From Aurantimicrobium minutum (GTDB lineage: Bacteria > Actinomycetota > Actinomycetes > Actinomycetales > Microbacteriaceae): DNA of 64,000 bases. Location: the NCBI RefSeq assembly GCF_002355535.1, contig NZ_AP017457.1, positions 1,426,001 to 1,490,000 of the forward strand, given 5' to 3'. A program made the position numbers and the translations under genes. The first letter of the stretch is position 1. Every line of letters starts with the position of its first letter. A model generated the notes under the pieces. It saw only the letters and a program-made list of their open reading frames with translations, searched no databases and was not told the origin of the DNA. Below, in pieces: positions 47,135-56,415 of the stretch.

Positions 47135-47155
47135 CTTGAGTCATCATCACTCAAC
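47135..47155. promoter_or_regulatory. HAIR operator upstream of clpB (HspR site)
   Basis: CTTGAGT-N7-ACTCAAC matches the HspR consensus at 13 of 14 positions, 40 bases before the clpB start. Confidence 0.87.
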
Positions 47156-47194
47156 TTTGTTTGGTGGTGAAATCCACACAAGGAGAAAGAAAAC

Positions 47195-49390
47195 ATGCAA
47201 CAAGAGCCGCAAGAAAACAAGAGCGCGCTCGAACAATTCGGCGTTAACCTCACTGAAATTGCAAAGAGCGGCAAGCTCGACCCCGTCATCGGCCGTGATG
47301 CCGAAATCCGTCGAGTCAGCCAAGTGCTTACTCGTCGTACCAAGAACAACCCCGTCCTGATCGGTGAACCAGGCGTTGGAAAAACTGCTGTCGTCGAAGG
47401 ACTCGCTCAGCGTATTGTCGCTGGTGACGTCGCCGATAGCTTAAAAGATAAGCAGCTTGTCTCACTTGATATCTCAGCCCTGATTGCAGGTGCAAAGTAT
47501 CGAGGTGAATTCGAAGAACGCCTCAAGGCGGTCCTCAAAGAAATCAATGACTCAGATGGCCAGATCATCACCTTCATCGACGAACTCCACACTCTGATGG
47601 GTGCTGGCGGAGGCGAAGGCTCCGTGGCAGCAGCCAACATGCTCAAACCCATGCTTGCTCGTGGTGAATTGCGCCTGATCGGTGCCACCACACTGGATGA
47701 GTACCGTGAGTTCATTGAAAAAGATGCCGCTCTGGAACGTCGTTTCCAGCAGGTGTTTGTGGGAGAACCCAGTGTTGAAGACACCGTGGCAATCCTTCGT
47801 GGGCTCAAAGAGCGTTACGAAGCACACCACAAGGTAGCTATCGCAGACAACGCACTCGTTGCTGCCGCAGCACTATCCAACCGGTACATCACCAGCCGGC
47901 AGCTTCCTGACAAGGCCATTGACCTTATCGATGAAGCGGCAAGCCGCCTGCGTATGGAAATTGACTCGGCTCCTGTCGAGATCGATGAGCTGCGCCGCAG
48001 TGTTGACCGACTCAAGCTCGAAGAGCTTGCTCTGAAGAAAGAGAAGGACGACGCCTCCAAGGAACGTCTTGCAAAATTGCGTGAAGACATGTCTGAACGT
48101 AACGCTCGTCTCGAAGACCTTGAACGTCGCTGGGAACAAGAGCGCAGCGCACTCAACCGCGTCGGTGATCTCAAGACCAAACTTGATGCCGCTCGTATTC
48201 AGGCAGAACGTGCACAACGTGAAGGCCAGCTCGAACAAGCCAGCCGTTTGCTCTATGCAGAGATTCCTCAGCTGGAACGTGAGTTAGCTGAAGCCGAATC
48301 AGCAGAACAAACAGACACCGAACGCATGGTCAATGACCAGGTCACCAGCGAAGACATCGCGTCGGTGATTGCCGCATGGACCGGGATTCCTGTTGATCGT
48401 CTGACCAAGGGTGAGACAGAGAAACTGCTCAACCTAGAAAACGAAATTGGCAAGCGCCTCATTGGACAGAAGAAAGCAGTGCAAGCTGTTTCCGAATCTG
48501 TTCGTCGTTCGCGCGCTGGAATTTCTGACCCCGATCGCCCAACCGGATCCTTCCTGTTCCTGGGCCCCACTGGTGTTGGAAAGACAGAGCTCGCTAAGGC
48601 GCTCGCCGAGTATCTCTTCGACGACGAAAAGGCCATGATTCGTATCGACATGAGTGAATACGGAGAGAAGCACTCCGTCTCGCGTCTGGTTGGTGCTCCT
48701 CCCGGATACATCGGGTATGAAGCAGGTGGACAACTCACTGAGGCAGTGCGCCGTCGCCCCTACTCGGTTGTATTGCTCGACGAAGTAGAGAAAGCACACC
48801 CTGAAGTCTTCGACGTCTTGCTCCAGGTTCTTGACGACGGACGCCTGACTGACGGCCAGGGTCGCACCGTGGACTTCCGAAACGTCATCCTGATTCTCAC
48901 CTCGAACCTCGGTTCACAGTTCTTGATTGATCCCGACCTGAGCTGGGACGAGAAGGAACGTGCTGTCAACGAGACCGTGCGCCAGGCATTCAAGCCTGAG
49001 TTCGTCAACCGCTTGGATGACATTGTGGTGTTCTCGGCTCTGAGCCAAGAAGATCTCGGACAAATTGTTGAGTTGTATATCGATCGTCTCCAGAAGCGCT
49101 TGGCTGAGCGTCGACTAGAACTAGCCGTCACCCCTGCTGCTCGAACCTGGTTGGCAGAGCGTGGTTATGACCCCATTTATGGAGCTCGCCCACTGCGACG
49201 TCTCATGCAACACGAGATTGATGACCGCCTGGCAACAGCAATCCTTGCCGGGTCAGTTCGTGATGGTGACCTAGTTCGAGTTGATCTTGACGGTGATCAC
49301 CTCACCGTGAGTTCAGACAAGATTCACCCTGTCTTCGACGCAGGGGATGAAGACCCCTTTATCGAAGCTGAGCTCATGGCTGATGAATAA
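47195..49390 (+). CDS. clpB: ATP-dependent disaggregase ClpB lacking the N-terminal domain
   Basis: ClpB works with DnaK to dissolve protein aggregates. Two AAA+ modules are visible: the first with [20 protein letters not shown] and Walker [21 protein letters not shown], the second with [19 protein letters not shown] and the sensor region. Between them is a coiled-coil middle domain (residues about 265-390) that distinguishes ClpB from ClpA/C. The 731-residue product starts only about 20 residues before the first AAA domain; the about 145-residue Clp_N domain is absent. AAGGAG precedes the ATG. Heat-shock control through the HAIR operator is likely. Confidence 0.95.
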   Translation: MQQEPQENKSALEQFGVNLTEIAKSGKLDPVIGRDAEIRRVSQVLTRRTKNNPVLIGEPGVGKTAVVEGLAQRIVAGDVADSLKDKQLVSLDISALIAGAKYRGEFEERLKAVLKEINDSDGQIITFIDELHTLMGAGGGEGSVAAANMLKPMLARGELRLIGATTLDEYREFIEKDAALERRFQQVFVGEPSVEDTVAILRGLKERYEAHHKVAIADNALVAAAALSNRYITSRQLPDKAIDLIDEAASRLRMEIDSAPVEIDELRRSVDRLKLEELALKKEKDDASKERLAKLREDMSERNARLEDLERRWEQERSALNRVGDLKTKLDAARIQAERAQREGQLEQASRLLYAEIPQLERELAEAESAEQTDTERMVNDQVTSEDIASVIAAWTGIPVDRLTKGETEKLLNLENEIGKRLIGQKKAVQAVSESVRRSRAGISDPDRPTGSFLFLGPTGVGKTELAKALAEYLFDDEKAMIRIDMSEYGEKHSVSRLVGAPPGYIGYEAGGQLTEAVRRRPYSVVLLDEVEKAHPEVFDVLLQVLDDGRLTDGQGRTVDFRNVILILTSNLGSQFLIDPDLSWDEKERAVNETVRQAFKPEFVNRLDDIVVFSALSQEDLGQIVELYIDRLQKRLAERRLELAVTPAARTWLAERGYDPIYGARPLRRLMQHEIDDRLATAILAGSVRDGDLVRVDLDGDHLTVSSDKIHPVFDAGDEDPFIEAELMADE

Positions 49391-49414
49391 ACTTTTCCCT
49401 ATTTGGGAATAAGC

Positions 49415-49451
49415 GCACGGGTATCCGGTTATCACTATCGGATGCCCGTGC
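49415..49451. other. strong hairpin between clpB and nitroreductase
   Basis: GCACGGGTATCCG and CGGATGCCCGTGC form a 13-bp stem with one G-T wobble and an 11-base loop. It resembles a terminator for clpB but has no T tract after it; it may be a processing signal or operator. Confidence 0.5.
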
Positions 49452-49495
49452 TACCGCATGGAAAAACCACTTTTACACACAACACAAGGATAAAA

Positions 49496-50077
49496 ATGTC
49501 TCGCACCGCGCACACCAGCGTTCCCATTAACCCCGTACTTGCAGCCCGTTGGAGTCCTCGTTCTTACGACACCACCGCAGTGTTGTCCCCAGCTGATCTC
49601 ACCCCCGCATTCGAAGCAGCTCGCTGGTCACCTTCAGCAAACAACAGCCAGCCCTGGCGCTTTATTGTTGGATTCCGTGGCGATGACACGTTCAACAAGA
49701 TTGTTCCCACCCTTGCAGGCTGGAACACCGCATGGATGCCGAACGCCTCCGCCATTGTGGTTGCTATTGCTCAGACCGCAGGCGCTGATGGAACCCCCAA
49801 CCCCTACGCAATCTATGACCTGGGTCAGTCTGTTGCCCACTTCTCTATTCAGGCACAAACCGACGGACTCTATGTTCACCAGGTTGCTGGAACAGATGTG
49901 AAGGCACTTAAGGAAATCTTTAACCTTCCTGCAGGCTTTGAAGCCTTTGTGGCAATTGCTGTGGGCAAGCTTGCTCCAGCAGACTTGCTTCCAGAACCTC
50001 TTGCTGAGCGCGAAAAGGCACCACGTGTTCGTCACGAGCTTGCCGAGATTGTTCGCTACGACGCATTCGAAGACTAA
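49496..50077 (+). CDS. nitroreductase family protein
   Basis: A 193-residue FMN-dependent oxidoreductase of the nitroreductase fold. The N-terminal half has RWSPRSYDTTAVLSPADLTP and ARWSPSANNSQPWRFIVGF, in which the SNNSQPW segment binds FMN; the C-terminal half has DLGQSVAHFSIQAQTDGLYV and PAGFEAFVAIAVGKLAPADL. The substrate is unknown. ATG at 49496 has AAGGA upstream. It is followed by a strong terminator. Confidence 0.9.
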   Translation: MSRTAHTSVPINPVLAARWSPRSYDTTAVLSPADLTPAFEAARWSPSANNSQPWRFIVGFRGDDTFNKIVPTLAGWNTAWMPNASAIVVAIAQTAGADGTPNPYAIYDLGQSVAHFSIQAQTDGLYVHQVAGTDVKALKEIFNLPAGFEAFVAIAVGKLAPADLLPEPLAEREKAPRVRHELAEIVRYDAFED

Positions 50078-50089
50078 ATCCTTAACGAA

Positions 50090-50120
50090 GAAAGCCCCCG
50101 AGAAATCGGGGGCTTTCTTT
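50090..50120 (+). terminator. terminator after the nitroreductase gene
   Basis: GAAAGCCCCCGA / TCGGGGGCTTTC is a 12-bp perfect stem with the tetraloop GAAA, followed by TTT. The next gene (50125-50496) is convergent. Confidence 0.9.
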
Positions 50121-50124
50121 AATG

Positions 50125-50496
50125 CTAGATCGAGTTGTTTGCGAGGCCGGCAATAGCGGTATTGATCTGGGTGGCAAGCGCCTTGGCATCTGTACAACCA
50201 ATGGCAAGCTTGTCCCACTTCTCGCCGTGCAGCTCAATCACAACCACTTGTTCACCACGTCGCCAGTTCGCAAAGATACGGTTCCCGTTCTTGCGGAAGC
50301 GTCCTTCGGCAATGAAGCCGGGCATTCCGGTTCCGCCGGTGCGAAAGCCAAGACCGTGACGAATGAACGTGGGGTCATCAGTTGCGTGGACCACTGAGTT
50401 CAATGGAATTGAAATGTTGGAAGAGAGGGAACCTACTCGCTCCCAAAACGACATCTGAACGGTGAGCTCGGATGTGGTGAGAGTAATGGTGGGCAT
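50125..50496 (-). CDS. hypothetical protein, PH-like beta fold
   Basis: The 123-residue protein has alternating strands (LTVQMSFWERVGSLSSNISI, AEGRFRKNGNRIFANWRRGE, VVVIELHGEKWDKLAIGCTD) and a final helix, a pattern seen in bacterial PH-like domains. No exact family is recognised. Its ATG overlaps the stop of the threonine aldolase gene, so it is probably co-translated with it. Confidence 0.6.
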   Translation of the reverse strand: MPTITLTTSELTVQMSFWERVGSLSSNISIPLNSVVHATDDPTFIRHGLGFRTGGTGMPGFIAEGRFRKNGNRIFANWRRGEQVVVIELHGEKWDKLAIGCTDAKALATQINTAIAGLANNSI

Positions 50497-51548
50497 TACT
50501 TGCCTTCGAGGACTTTCTTTACCGCCGAGGCAAAGTAGTCAATGTCATCTTCGGTGGTGTCCCACGCACACATCCAACGAACTTCACCGGTTGCAGGGTT
50601 CCAGTCGTAGAAACGGAACTCCTTGCGCAGCTCGTCAGCTACTCCCGGAGGCAAAATAACAAAAACACCATTTGCCTGGGTTTGCTGAGTGAAAGTGATG
50701 CCCGGGGTTCCTTCCAGAGCTGAGCGCAAACGCTGAGCCATCTGGTTAGCGTGGTTGGCAAGGTGGTGCCAAAGGTCACCCTCCAGTAATGCAATGAGTT
50801 GTGCTGAGGTGAAGCGCATCTTGGATGCCAGCTGCATGTTCATCTTGCGGGAATAGATCAGGCCATCCACTGCGTCAGTGTTGAGCACAACGATTGCTTC
50901 TGCACCCATGAGACCATTCTTGGTTCCACCAAAACTGAGAATGTCAACGCCAGCATCACGCGTAAACGCACGGAAGGGAACCCCTAAGGAAGCTGCAGCG
51001 TTAGAAATGCGCGCACCATCCATGTGCAGTTTCATTCCCAAGGAGTGGGTGTGTTCAGCAATCGCTTTAACTTCCTCGGGGGTGTAAACCGTTCCGAGTT
51101 CAGTCGACTGGGTAATGGTCACAGCCAGCGGCTGGGCACGGTGCTCATCACCGCGACCGTGAGCCTGCTGGTCAATGAGCTCAGGGGTGAGCTTGCCATC
51201 AGGTGTTTCCACCGTGAGCAACTTGATTCCACCCACAGCTTCAGGGGCATTGGATTCGTCATTGTTCACGTGTGCAGTTTGAGCACAGATAACGCCACCC
51301 CAGCGAGGCAGCAGTGACTGCAGACACATCACGTTTGCACCGGTTCCGTTGAATACCGGGAATACCTCAATACCCATACCAAAGTGGGTCGTCATGACCT
51401 GGTGAAGGTGTTCGGTGTAGACATCCTCGCCGTAGGCGATCTGATGTCCACCGTTCACCGCCGAGAGAGCTTCGAGAACTCGGGGGTGAACGCCGGCATA
51501 GTTATCTGAGGCAAAGCCGCGCCAAGCGGCATCGTGTACTCGCTGCAT
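50496..51548 (-). CDS. low-specificity L-threonine aldolase family protein
   Basis: This 350-residue PLP enzyme cleaves L-threonine or L-allo-threonine to glycine and acetaldehyde. The PLP lysine lies in DILSFGGTKNGLMGAEAIVV, and the start has FASDNYAGVHPRVLEALSAV and HLHQVMTTHFG. The exact amino acid used is not certain: related beta-eliminating lyases share the fold. It precedes the hypothetical gene with overlapping ends. Confidence 0.88.
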   Translation of the reverse strand: MQRVHDAAWRGFASDNYAGVHPRVLEALSAVNGGHQIAYGEDVYTEHLHQVMTTHFGMGIEVFPVFNGTGANVMCLQSLLPRWGGVICAQTAHVNNDESNAPEAVGGIKLLTVETPDGKLTPELIDQQAHGRGDEHRAQPLAVTITQSTELGTVYTPEEVKAIAEHTHSLGMKLHMDGARISNAAASLGVPFRAFTRDAGVDILSFGGTKNGLMGAEAIVVLNTDAVDGLIYSRKMNMQLASKMRFTSAQLIALLEGDLWHHLANHANQMAQRLRSALEGTPGITFTQQTQANGVFVILPPGVADELRKEFRFYDWNPATGEVRWMCAWDTTEDDIDYFASAVKKVLEGK

Positions 51549-51581
51549 ACTCTTGAGCCTACGCCGTGGGAGGGTCCGCGC

Positions 51582-52940
51582 CTAAGCGCGGATTCCCTTG
51601 GTGGACTCAATTACAGGCGCGATCTTGCGGTGAAGTGCCTCATAGAACATGGACAGTGGGAACTCGTCGTCCAGAAGCTGGTCGGTGAGTTCGCCAGGTT
51701 CTCCGGCAACAGGAAGAGCATCCGCACCCTTAGCCCAGGTGGATGCTGGGTGTGGGGTGAGAGTGCTGGCAACCAGTTCATAAGCAGCAAGCCAGTGAGC
51801 AATCTTGGGACGGTCAATAGAGCGCCAGTAGAGCTCATCGATTGCGTCACCGAGTTCAACAACGACATCAGGCAGTGCTGCCCAGTCGATGGAGAGCTTG
51901 TTGTTGGTCCAGTGCAAGACTCCGTGCTGGTGCATCCATGCAAACATGAGCTGGCCTGCAACGGCGTCGTAGTTACGCTTGCGGGTTCCGGTCATCGCGA
52001 AACGGAAGATGCGGTCGAAGACCACAGCGTATTGAACCAGACGTGCGTGGTGACGGGTTTCTGGGTCAGCAGAACCACCGCGTTCGATCCTCACGCACTC
52101 GCGGAATGCGGTGAGGTCACAGCGCAGTTCTTCGAGACCGTAGAGGAAGAAGGGCATGCGCTGCTTGATCATGAAGGGGTCGAAGGGGAGGTCACCGCTC
52201 ATGTGGGTACGGTCGTGAATCAAGTCCCACATGATGAAGGTCTCTTCAGAGAGCTTCTGGTTGGTCAGCAACTCGGCTGCGTCAGCAGGAAGTTCTAGCC
52301 CGGTGATCTCAGCAGCGGCTTCGGTCACAACGGCGAAGCGTGCTGCTTCGCGGTCCTGGAAGATTGCTCCCCAGGTGAACGCGGGAACTTCACGCATAGC
52401 TACCGTCTCTGGGAAGAGAACAGCAGAGTTGGTGTCATATCCAGGGGTGAAGTCGATAAAGCGCAGGGGAACAAATAACTTGTTGCCGTATTCGCCAGCT
52501 TCGAGCTCAGCGATGAAGTCTGGCCACATTACTTCGACAAGGACTGCCTCGACGAAACGGTTGGTGCTTCCGTTCTGGGTGTACATCGGGAAGACAACGA
52601 GGTGGCGAACACCATTGACGCGGTGAGAAGCAGGTGCGAACTCGAGGATGGATGCAAGGAAGTCTGGTTCAGCGAAGCCTCCGTCAACCCAGCGACCAAA
52701 GTCAGCAACGACAGCCTCGAGGTAAGAAGCGTCGTGAGGGAAGGCAGGAGCCAATTCTTGGATGGACTCCACGATCACAGCAACAAGCTCGCGAGCGGCG
52801 CCATGGTTGGCAGAATCAGGAATAGAACCGTCCTTAACCTGCAACGCCTGGATAGCGGTGGCTGCTTCTTTGAGCGCAACCCATGCAGGGGTGGTTTCGG
52901 TGATGTCTGCTGCGGCTGTGATGTCGAGTAGTTGTGTCAT
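51582..52940 (-). CDS. DUF6421 family protein
   Basis: A 452-residue soluble protein conserved in actinobacteria and known only as DUF6421. It contains many aromatic and acidic residues and conserved segments such as FIMWDLIHDRTHMSGDLPFD and FFLYGLEELRCDLTAFRECV, where the HDRTH and EELR clusters suggest a metal or catalytic site. ATG at 52940 (MTQLLDITAAADI) is preferred over an upstream extension rich in Arg. No function is known. Confidence 0.75.
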   Translation of the reverse strand: MTQLLDITAAADITETTPAWVALKEAATAIQALQVKDGSIPDSANHGAARELVAVIVESIQELAPAFPHDASYLEAVVADFGRWVDGGFAEPDFLASILEFAPASHRVNGVRHLVVFPMYTQNGSTNRFVEAVLVEVMWPDFIAELEAGEYGNKLFVPLRFIDFTPGYDTNSAVLFPETVAMREVPAFTWGAIFQDREAARFAVVTEAAAEITGLELPADAAELLTNQKLSEETFIMWDLIHDRTHMSGDLPFDPFMIKQRMPFFLYGLEELRCDLTAFRECVRIERGGSADPETRHHARLVQYAVVFDRIFRFAMTGTRKRNYDAVAGQLMFAWMHQHGVLHWTNNKLSIDWAALPDVVVELGDAIDELYWRSIDRPKIAHWLAAYELVASTLTPHPASTWAKGADALPVAGEPGELTDQLLDDEFPLSMFYEALHRKIAPVIESTKGIRA

Positions 52941-53067
52941 ACATCTACGGTAACGGAGAATGTGCGCACGTTTCAGCGAAATATTGCGTGAAAACAGCAA
53001 GTTTTGCGCAGTTCACGCACATAATCCGCACTACTACGCAACAAATTTGTGTGAGTAGAGTTAAACC

Positions 53068-53901
53068 ATGACCTTCAACGTTGCAGGAAGCAGAATTCTC
53101 ATCACCGGAGCCGCCATGGGAATGGGGCGTCTCTATGCCGAACGAGCAGTAGCCGAGGGCGCGGAGACAGTCATCCTCTGGGATATTAACAAAGAAGCAT
53201 TAGCTGAAACGACAAAGGCGTTGCGCGTGCACGCGGATAACCGCCAAGAGATTGTGCCGATGCTCGTCGATATTGGTGAGCGCACCGCAATAGAAAAAGC
53301 GTCAGCAAATGTCATTGCCAATCACGGTGGTGTTGACGTGATCATCAACAATGCGGGTGTTGTTCGAGGCACCTACTTCTGGGAACACGAAAACGAACGT
53401 GACACCGAGTTCATTATGAAGATCAATGCCCTAGCGCCGATGTTTATCACTCATGAATTCTTGACAGGAATGATGGAAGGAAAGCGTCCCTCCAGAATTG
53501 TGAACATTGCCTCAGCTGCCGGCACGCTTTCTAATCCGAAGATGAGCGTTTATGCATCAAGCAAGTGGGCATTGATTGGCTGGAGTGACTCCGTTCGACT
53601 CGAGCTCAAACAACAACACATTGACAACGTCAAAGTGACCACAGTCTGCCCGAGCTATATTGCCACCGGCATGTTTGAAGGAGTCAAGGGCCCGTTGATG
53701 ACACCGATCATGCAGCCGGACTATGTGGTGAACAAAGTCTGGAAAGCCATGCTGGCGGGTAAGCCCATGTTGATGCTGCCGTGGACAGTTCACCTCTCCA
53801 AGGTCCTTAAGGGAATTCTTCCGCAGCGCTGGTTTGATGCCATCGCAGACAACATCTTTGGTGTTTACAACACCATGGATAAATTCACTGGAAGAAAGTA
53901 A
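53068..53901 (+). CDS. SDR family oxidoreductase
   Basis: A 277-residue short-chain dehydrogenase with the nucleotide-binding motif RILITGAAMGMGRLYAERAV, NNAG in VIINNAGVVRGTYFWEHENE, the catalytic serine in VNIASAAGTLSNPK and YASSKWALIGWSDSV (YxxxK). Long C-terminal region with MLMLPWTVHLSKVLKGILPQ resembles retinol-dehydrogenase-like SDRs. Substrate unknown. Confidence 0.9.
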   Translation: MTFNVAGSRILITGAAMGMGRLYAERAVAEGAETVILWDINKEALAETTKALRVHADNRQEIVPMLVDIGERTAIEKASANVIANHGGVDVIINNAGVVRGTYFWEHENERDTEFIMKINALAPMFITHEFLTGMMEGKRPSRIVNIASAAGTLSNPKMSVYASSKWALIGWSDSVRLELKQQHIDNVKVTTVCPSYIATGMFEGVKGPLMTPIMQPDYVVNKVWKAMLAGKPMLMLPWTVHLSKVLKGILPQRWFDAIADNIFGVYNTMDKFTGRK

Positions 53902-53985
53902 ACAGAGGGAAAACTAACCTGTTTGCTCAGAATTCTCTGAGCCTTCGCTGGGTATCCTTGAACTAAGGAAACCTGGGAGTAACGC

Positions 53986-54588
53986 ATGGCTGGCTGGCGC
54001 ATCTGGCGCAAGGACACATCCATTGATGAACCCTCCCCAGAAATTCTTGAGAGCATCAACTCTTCTGCTGACGATGGATTTGCCATGGCTCGATTGGGCG
54101 CCATCATGGCAATCAAAAACAAGATTCTTGTTCAAGCCATCACCCAGCCGGATGCCTTTGACGCGAGCATTTATCTTGCCCCAGCACGTGATGTGATTAT
54201 GACCTTAGCGGTGGAGTCTCTCGAAACTGCATCCATCGTTTCTGCGGATCTCAAACGTGCACGCAAACTTCGCGGTGAAGCAATGTCGCGCGATGATTAC
54301 CGTCGTGGGGACGTGAACAACCTCACCATTCGATTGGGTTCACTTGAGCACGTTGCACAACGACTAAAAGACAAGCTTCAGGATGAACAGTGGCTTCGTG
54401 AACTCATCACTGAAGCGCATGGTCTTGCCTGGGCTGAACTGTCCCGAGAGATGGAGCGCAATCTCGACCGCAAAGAAGTGATCGAGTTTGGTGATGAGAA
54501 CTACGAGCAGGAGCGATCTGATCGACTCCGCCAGTTCATCAACCTTGATTTAGCAAAGCTGATTGAAGAGCAAACCCCGGAGTATTAG
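53986..54588 (+). CDS. hypothetical protein, helical
   Basis: The 200-residue protein is mostly alpha-helical and charged, with no signal or membrane segment (AMARLGAIMAIKNKILVQAI, DDYRRGDVNNLTIRLGSLEH, FGDENYEQERSDRLRQFINL). It appears conserved-looking and codon-normal, but I recognise no family. A plausible ribosome site precedes the ATG. It is convergent with the small membrane protein gene at 54593. Confidence 0.6.
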   Translation: MAGWRIWRKDTSIDEPSPEILESINSSADDGFAMARLGAIMAIKNKILVQAITQPDAFDASIYLAPARDVIMTLAVESLETASIVSADLKRARKLRGEAMSRDDYRRGDVNNLTIRLGSLEHVAQRLKDKLQDEQWLRELITEAHGLAWAELSREMERNLDRKEVIEFGDENYEQERSDRLRQFINLDLAKLIEEQTPEY

Positions 54589-54592
54589 TGGG

Positions 54593-54925
54593 TTACTTTA
54601 GCGACACAGTAATGAAGGTGATTGCTAACCCAAGCATGAACGCTCCGTAGGTTCCACCTAAGCCAATGAGTGCATAGGTAACGGCATCTTGTTTCTTTAT
54701 GAGCTGTCGCACAGTGAAGACAATTCCGGTAATTGTGACCAAGGTTGGACCGGCAACGGCGATGTAGTAGCCCAGAGTGAACACTGTCATATTGCAGGTG
54801 TCTGGACTGCAGCTATCACTGACCATGGCCAGCATCAGTGCAGGAACAAAAAGGACCAGGTCGCTGAGTACGGCAACCACCAGCAAGACAATGCTGGTAA
54901 TAATTGAGCCTTTAGTTGAAGTCAT
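54593..54925 (-). CDS. small membrane protein
   Basis: About 110 residues with three or four hydrophobic segments (ITSIVLLVVAVLSDLVLFVP, YYIAVAGPTLVTITGIVFTV, YALIGLGGTYGAFMLGLAIT) and two cysteines (SDSCSPDTCN) in an external loop. The ATG at 54925 has AAGAAG upstream. No family identified. Confidence 0.55.
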   Translation of the reverse strand: MTSTKGSIITSIVLLVVAVLSDLVLFVPALMLAMVSDSCSPDTCNMTVFTLGYYIAVAGPTLVTITGIVFTVRQLIKKQDAVTYALIGLGGTYGAFMLGLAITFITVSLK

Positions 54926-54987
54926 GGTTCTTCTTTTTCTCGGCAAAGTTCATTACTGCACTTTACCCCGAAGGAAACTTCAACGAA

Positions 54988-56265
54988 TTAGTTGGGTGTC
55001 TTCCTTATGGCAAGACCAGCAATAATCACCGAAGCACCAGCCATCAAAATAAGTAATGATCCCCAAGCAAGGGATAGTGAAGATCCTGTTTGGGCAAGGC
55101 TAGGTTCCACAGCAACCCATTGAGCATAGAGAGTGATGTTTCCAGTGCCGCTGGGAGAATATGTATTGCCAAGTGCAGTTCCCCCTGTGGGGTTGATGAA
55201 CCATCCAGTAAAGGTGTAGCCCGGCCTGGTAGGAGGAGCTGCCAGGTTGATTGTTGAACCTATTGTGTAGCTACCATTGCTCACACTGGATCCACCTTGA
55301 GAGTCATATGTAACGGTGTACGGGGTGAGCTGCCATTGAGCGAATAAATCAAGGTCTAGATCAAATGAATAAACCTCCTGATTTGTATAGGCAGTACCCT
55401 GACCGTTAGCTTGTGTGTTCCAACCAGTGAATGTGTAACCAGGTTTCGTAAATGAATTTGCGGTCAGCGCTGTAGAAGTATTTGCAACCTGGTCAGACAT
55501 GCTCCCGGAGCCTGTGTTGTTGTTGAAAGTGACAGTGTGATTTGAGTAGAGCGTTTGGGAAAGTACTAAACGTGGGTTGACGGTCTGGGGAGTGGTGGCA
55601 ACCGCAAGGTTGTCAAACTCGAAGCCACCACCCGACAAGACAACTCTGTCGAAGGTGAGGTTTCCTCCAGCAAAAAGGTGAAGGTAAACGAAAGGCTCAT
55701 TTGAGGTAATTGTGGAAGCGCTTGAGGGTGTCGTCGAAGAGTATCCGCGAGGGTTTCCGAAGTACCAACCTTTGTTGTAGGTCGTACCGTCTATAGCTGT
55801 GAAGTTGTTTGATCCAGGCCATGGTGACGGTGAGGTACCAAACTGGCTCATGATTGTTTGAGTTGTCAGAGTAATGAGTAGTTCGTTTCCGCTGTAGAAC
55901 TGCACGGTATTGCCGTTAGATCCAGCAGACCACCACAGCCCAAAATACTTTGAGGCGCTGGCAAGCGTCAGAGTCATTGCGCCGCCACTGACTGTTGTGG
56001 CGTAGTTTGACCCAGATCCACCTACCGCAGGGGTACTACCTGCAGGGGTTGATGCCCCTCCATATTGGCCTACAGGGTCAACTCGGCAAGCACCGCTCAT
56101 CGTTCCCACGGCAAGTGTCCCAGGGCAACTGGCCCCGGTCGTTGCTGTATCGAAGGTTTCTTGCACTCCACCCGTCGCGGTTGTGTAAGACCCTTGTACG
56201 AATGGAGCGTCGTAGTACACGCTCAAAGTGTCATTATTTACTGCTTGAGCTGGGGTGGCAGTCAA
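54988..56265 (-). CDS. secreted InlB/Flg_new-repeat protein with LAQTG sorting signal; start codon problem
   Basis: The 425 residues contain an N-terminal lectin-like region, then two Listeria-Bacteroides (Flg_new) repeats recognisable by GYTFTGWNTQANGQGTAYTN and GYTFTGWFINPTGGTALGNT, and end with LAQTG (390-394), a hydrophobic helix and RKTPN. LAxTG is the class E sortase motif of actinobacteria. In frame upstream is a good signal peptide (RLYKFLAGLAVVISFVALTA) ending PAQA, but it is interrupted by TTG-TAA just before it: only TTG at 56263-56265 remains as an obvious start, which would cut off the signal peptide. The gene may be inactivated or use an unusual start. Confidence 0.7.
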   Translation of the reverse strand: MTATPAQAVNNDTLSVYYDAPFVQGSYTTATGGVQETFDTATTGASCPGTLAVGTMSGACRVDPVGQYGGASTPAGSTPAVGGSGSNYATTVSGGAMTLTLASASKYFGLWWSAGSNGNTVQFYSGNELLITLTTQTIMSQFGTSPSPWPGSNNFTAIDGTTYNKGWYFGNPRGYSSTTPSSASTITSNEPFVYLHLFAGGNLTFDRVVLSGGGFEFDNLAVATTPQTVNPRLVLSQTLYSNHTVTFNNNTGSGSMSDQVANTSTALTANSFTKPGYTFTGWNTQANGQGTAYTNQEVYSFDLDLDLFAQWQLTPYTVTYDSQGGSSVSNGSYTIGSTINLAAPPTRPGYTFTGWFINPTGGTALGNTYSPSGTGNITLYAQWVAVEPSLAQTGSSLSLAWGSLLILMAGASVIIAGLAIRKTPN

Positions 56266-56364
56266 CGCAACAAAACTGATAACAACTGCTAGTCCAGCAA
56301 GGAATTTGTAAAGACGTTACAAGGCTTAGAACCAAACTGAAAAGTGGGGAAAAGTCCCTTAAAT

Positions 56365-56385
56365 AATAGGGGTTATTCCCCTATT
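56365..56385 (-). terminator. candidate terminator after xth
   Basis: AATAGGGG and CCCCTATT form an 8-bp stem with a five-base loop, and on the minus strand T-rich sequence (ATTTAAGG) follows, 30 bases beyond the xth stop. Confidence 0.5.
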
Positions 56386-56415
56386 TGTACTATTCGTTTG
56401 GTTTTCGGATTTTGA

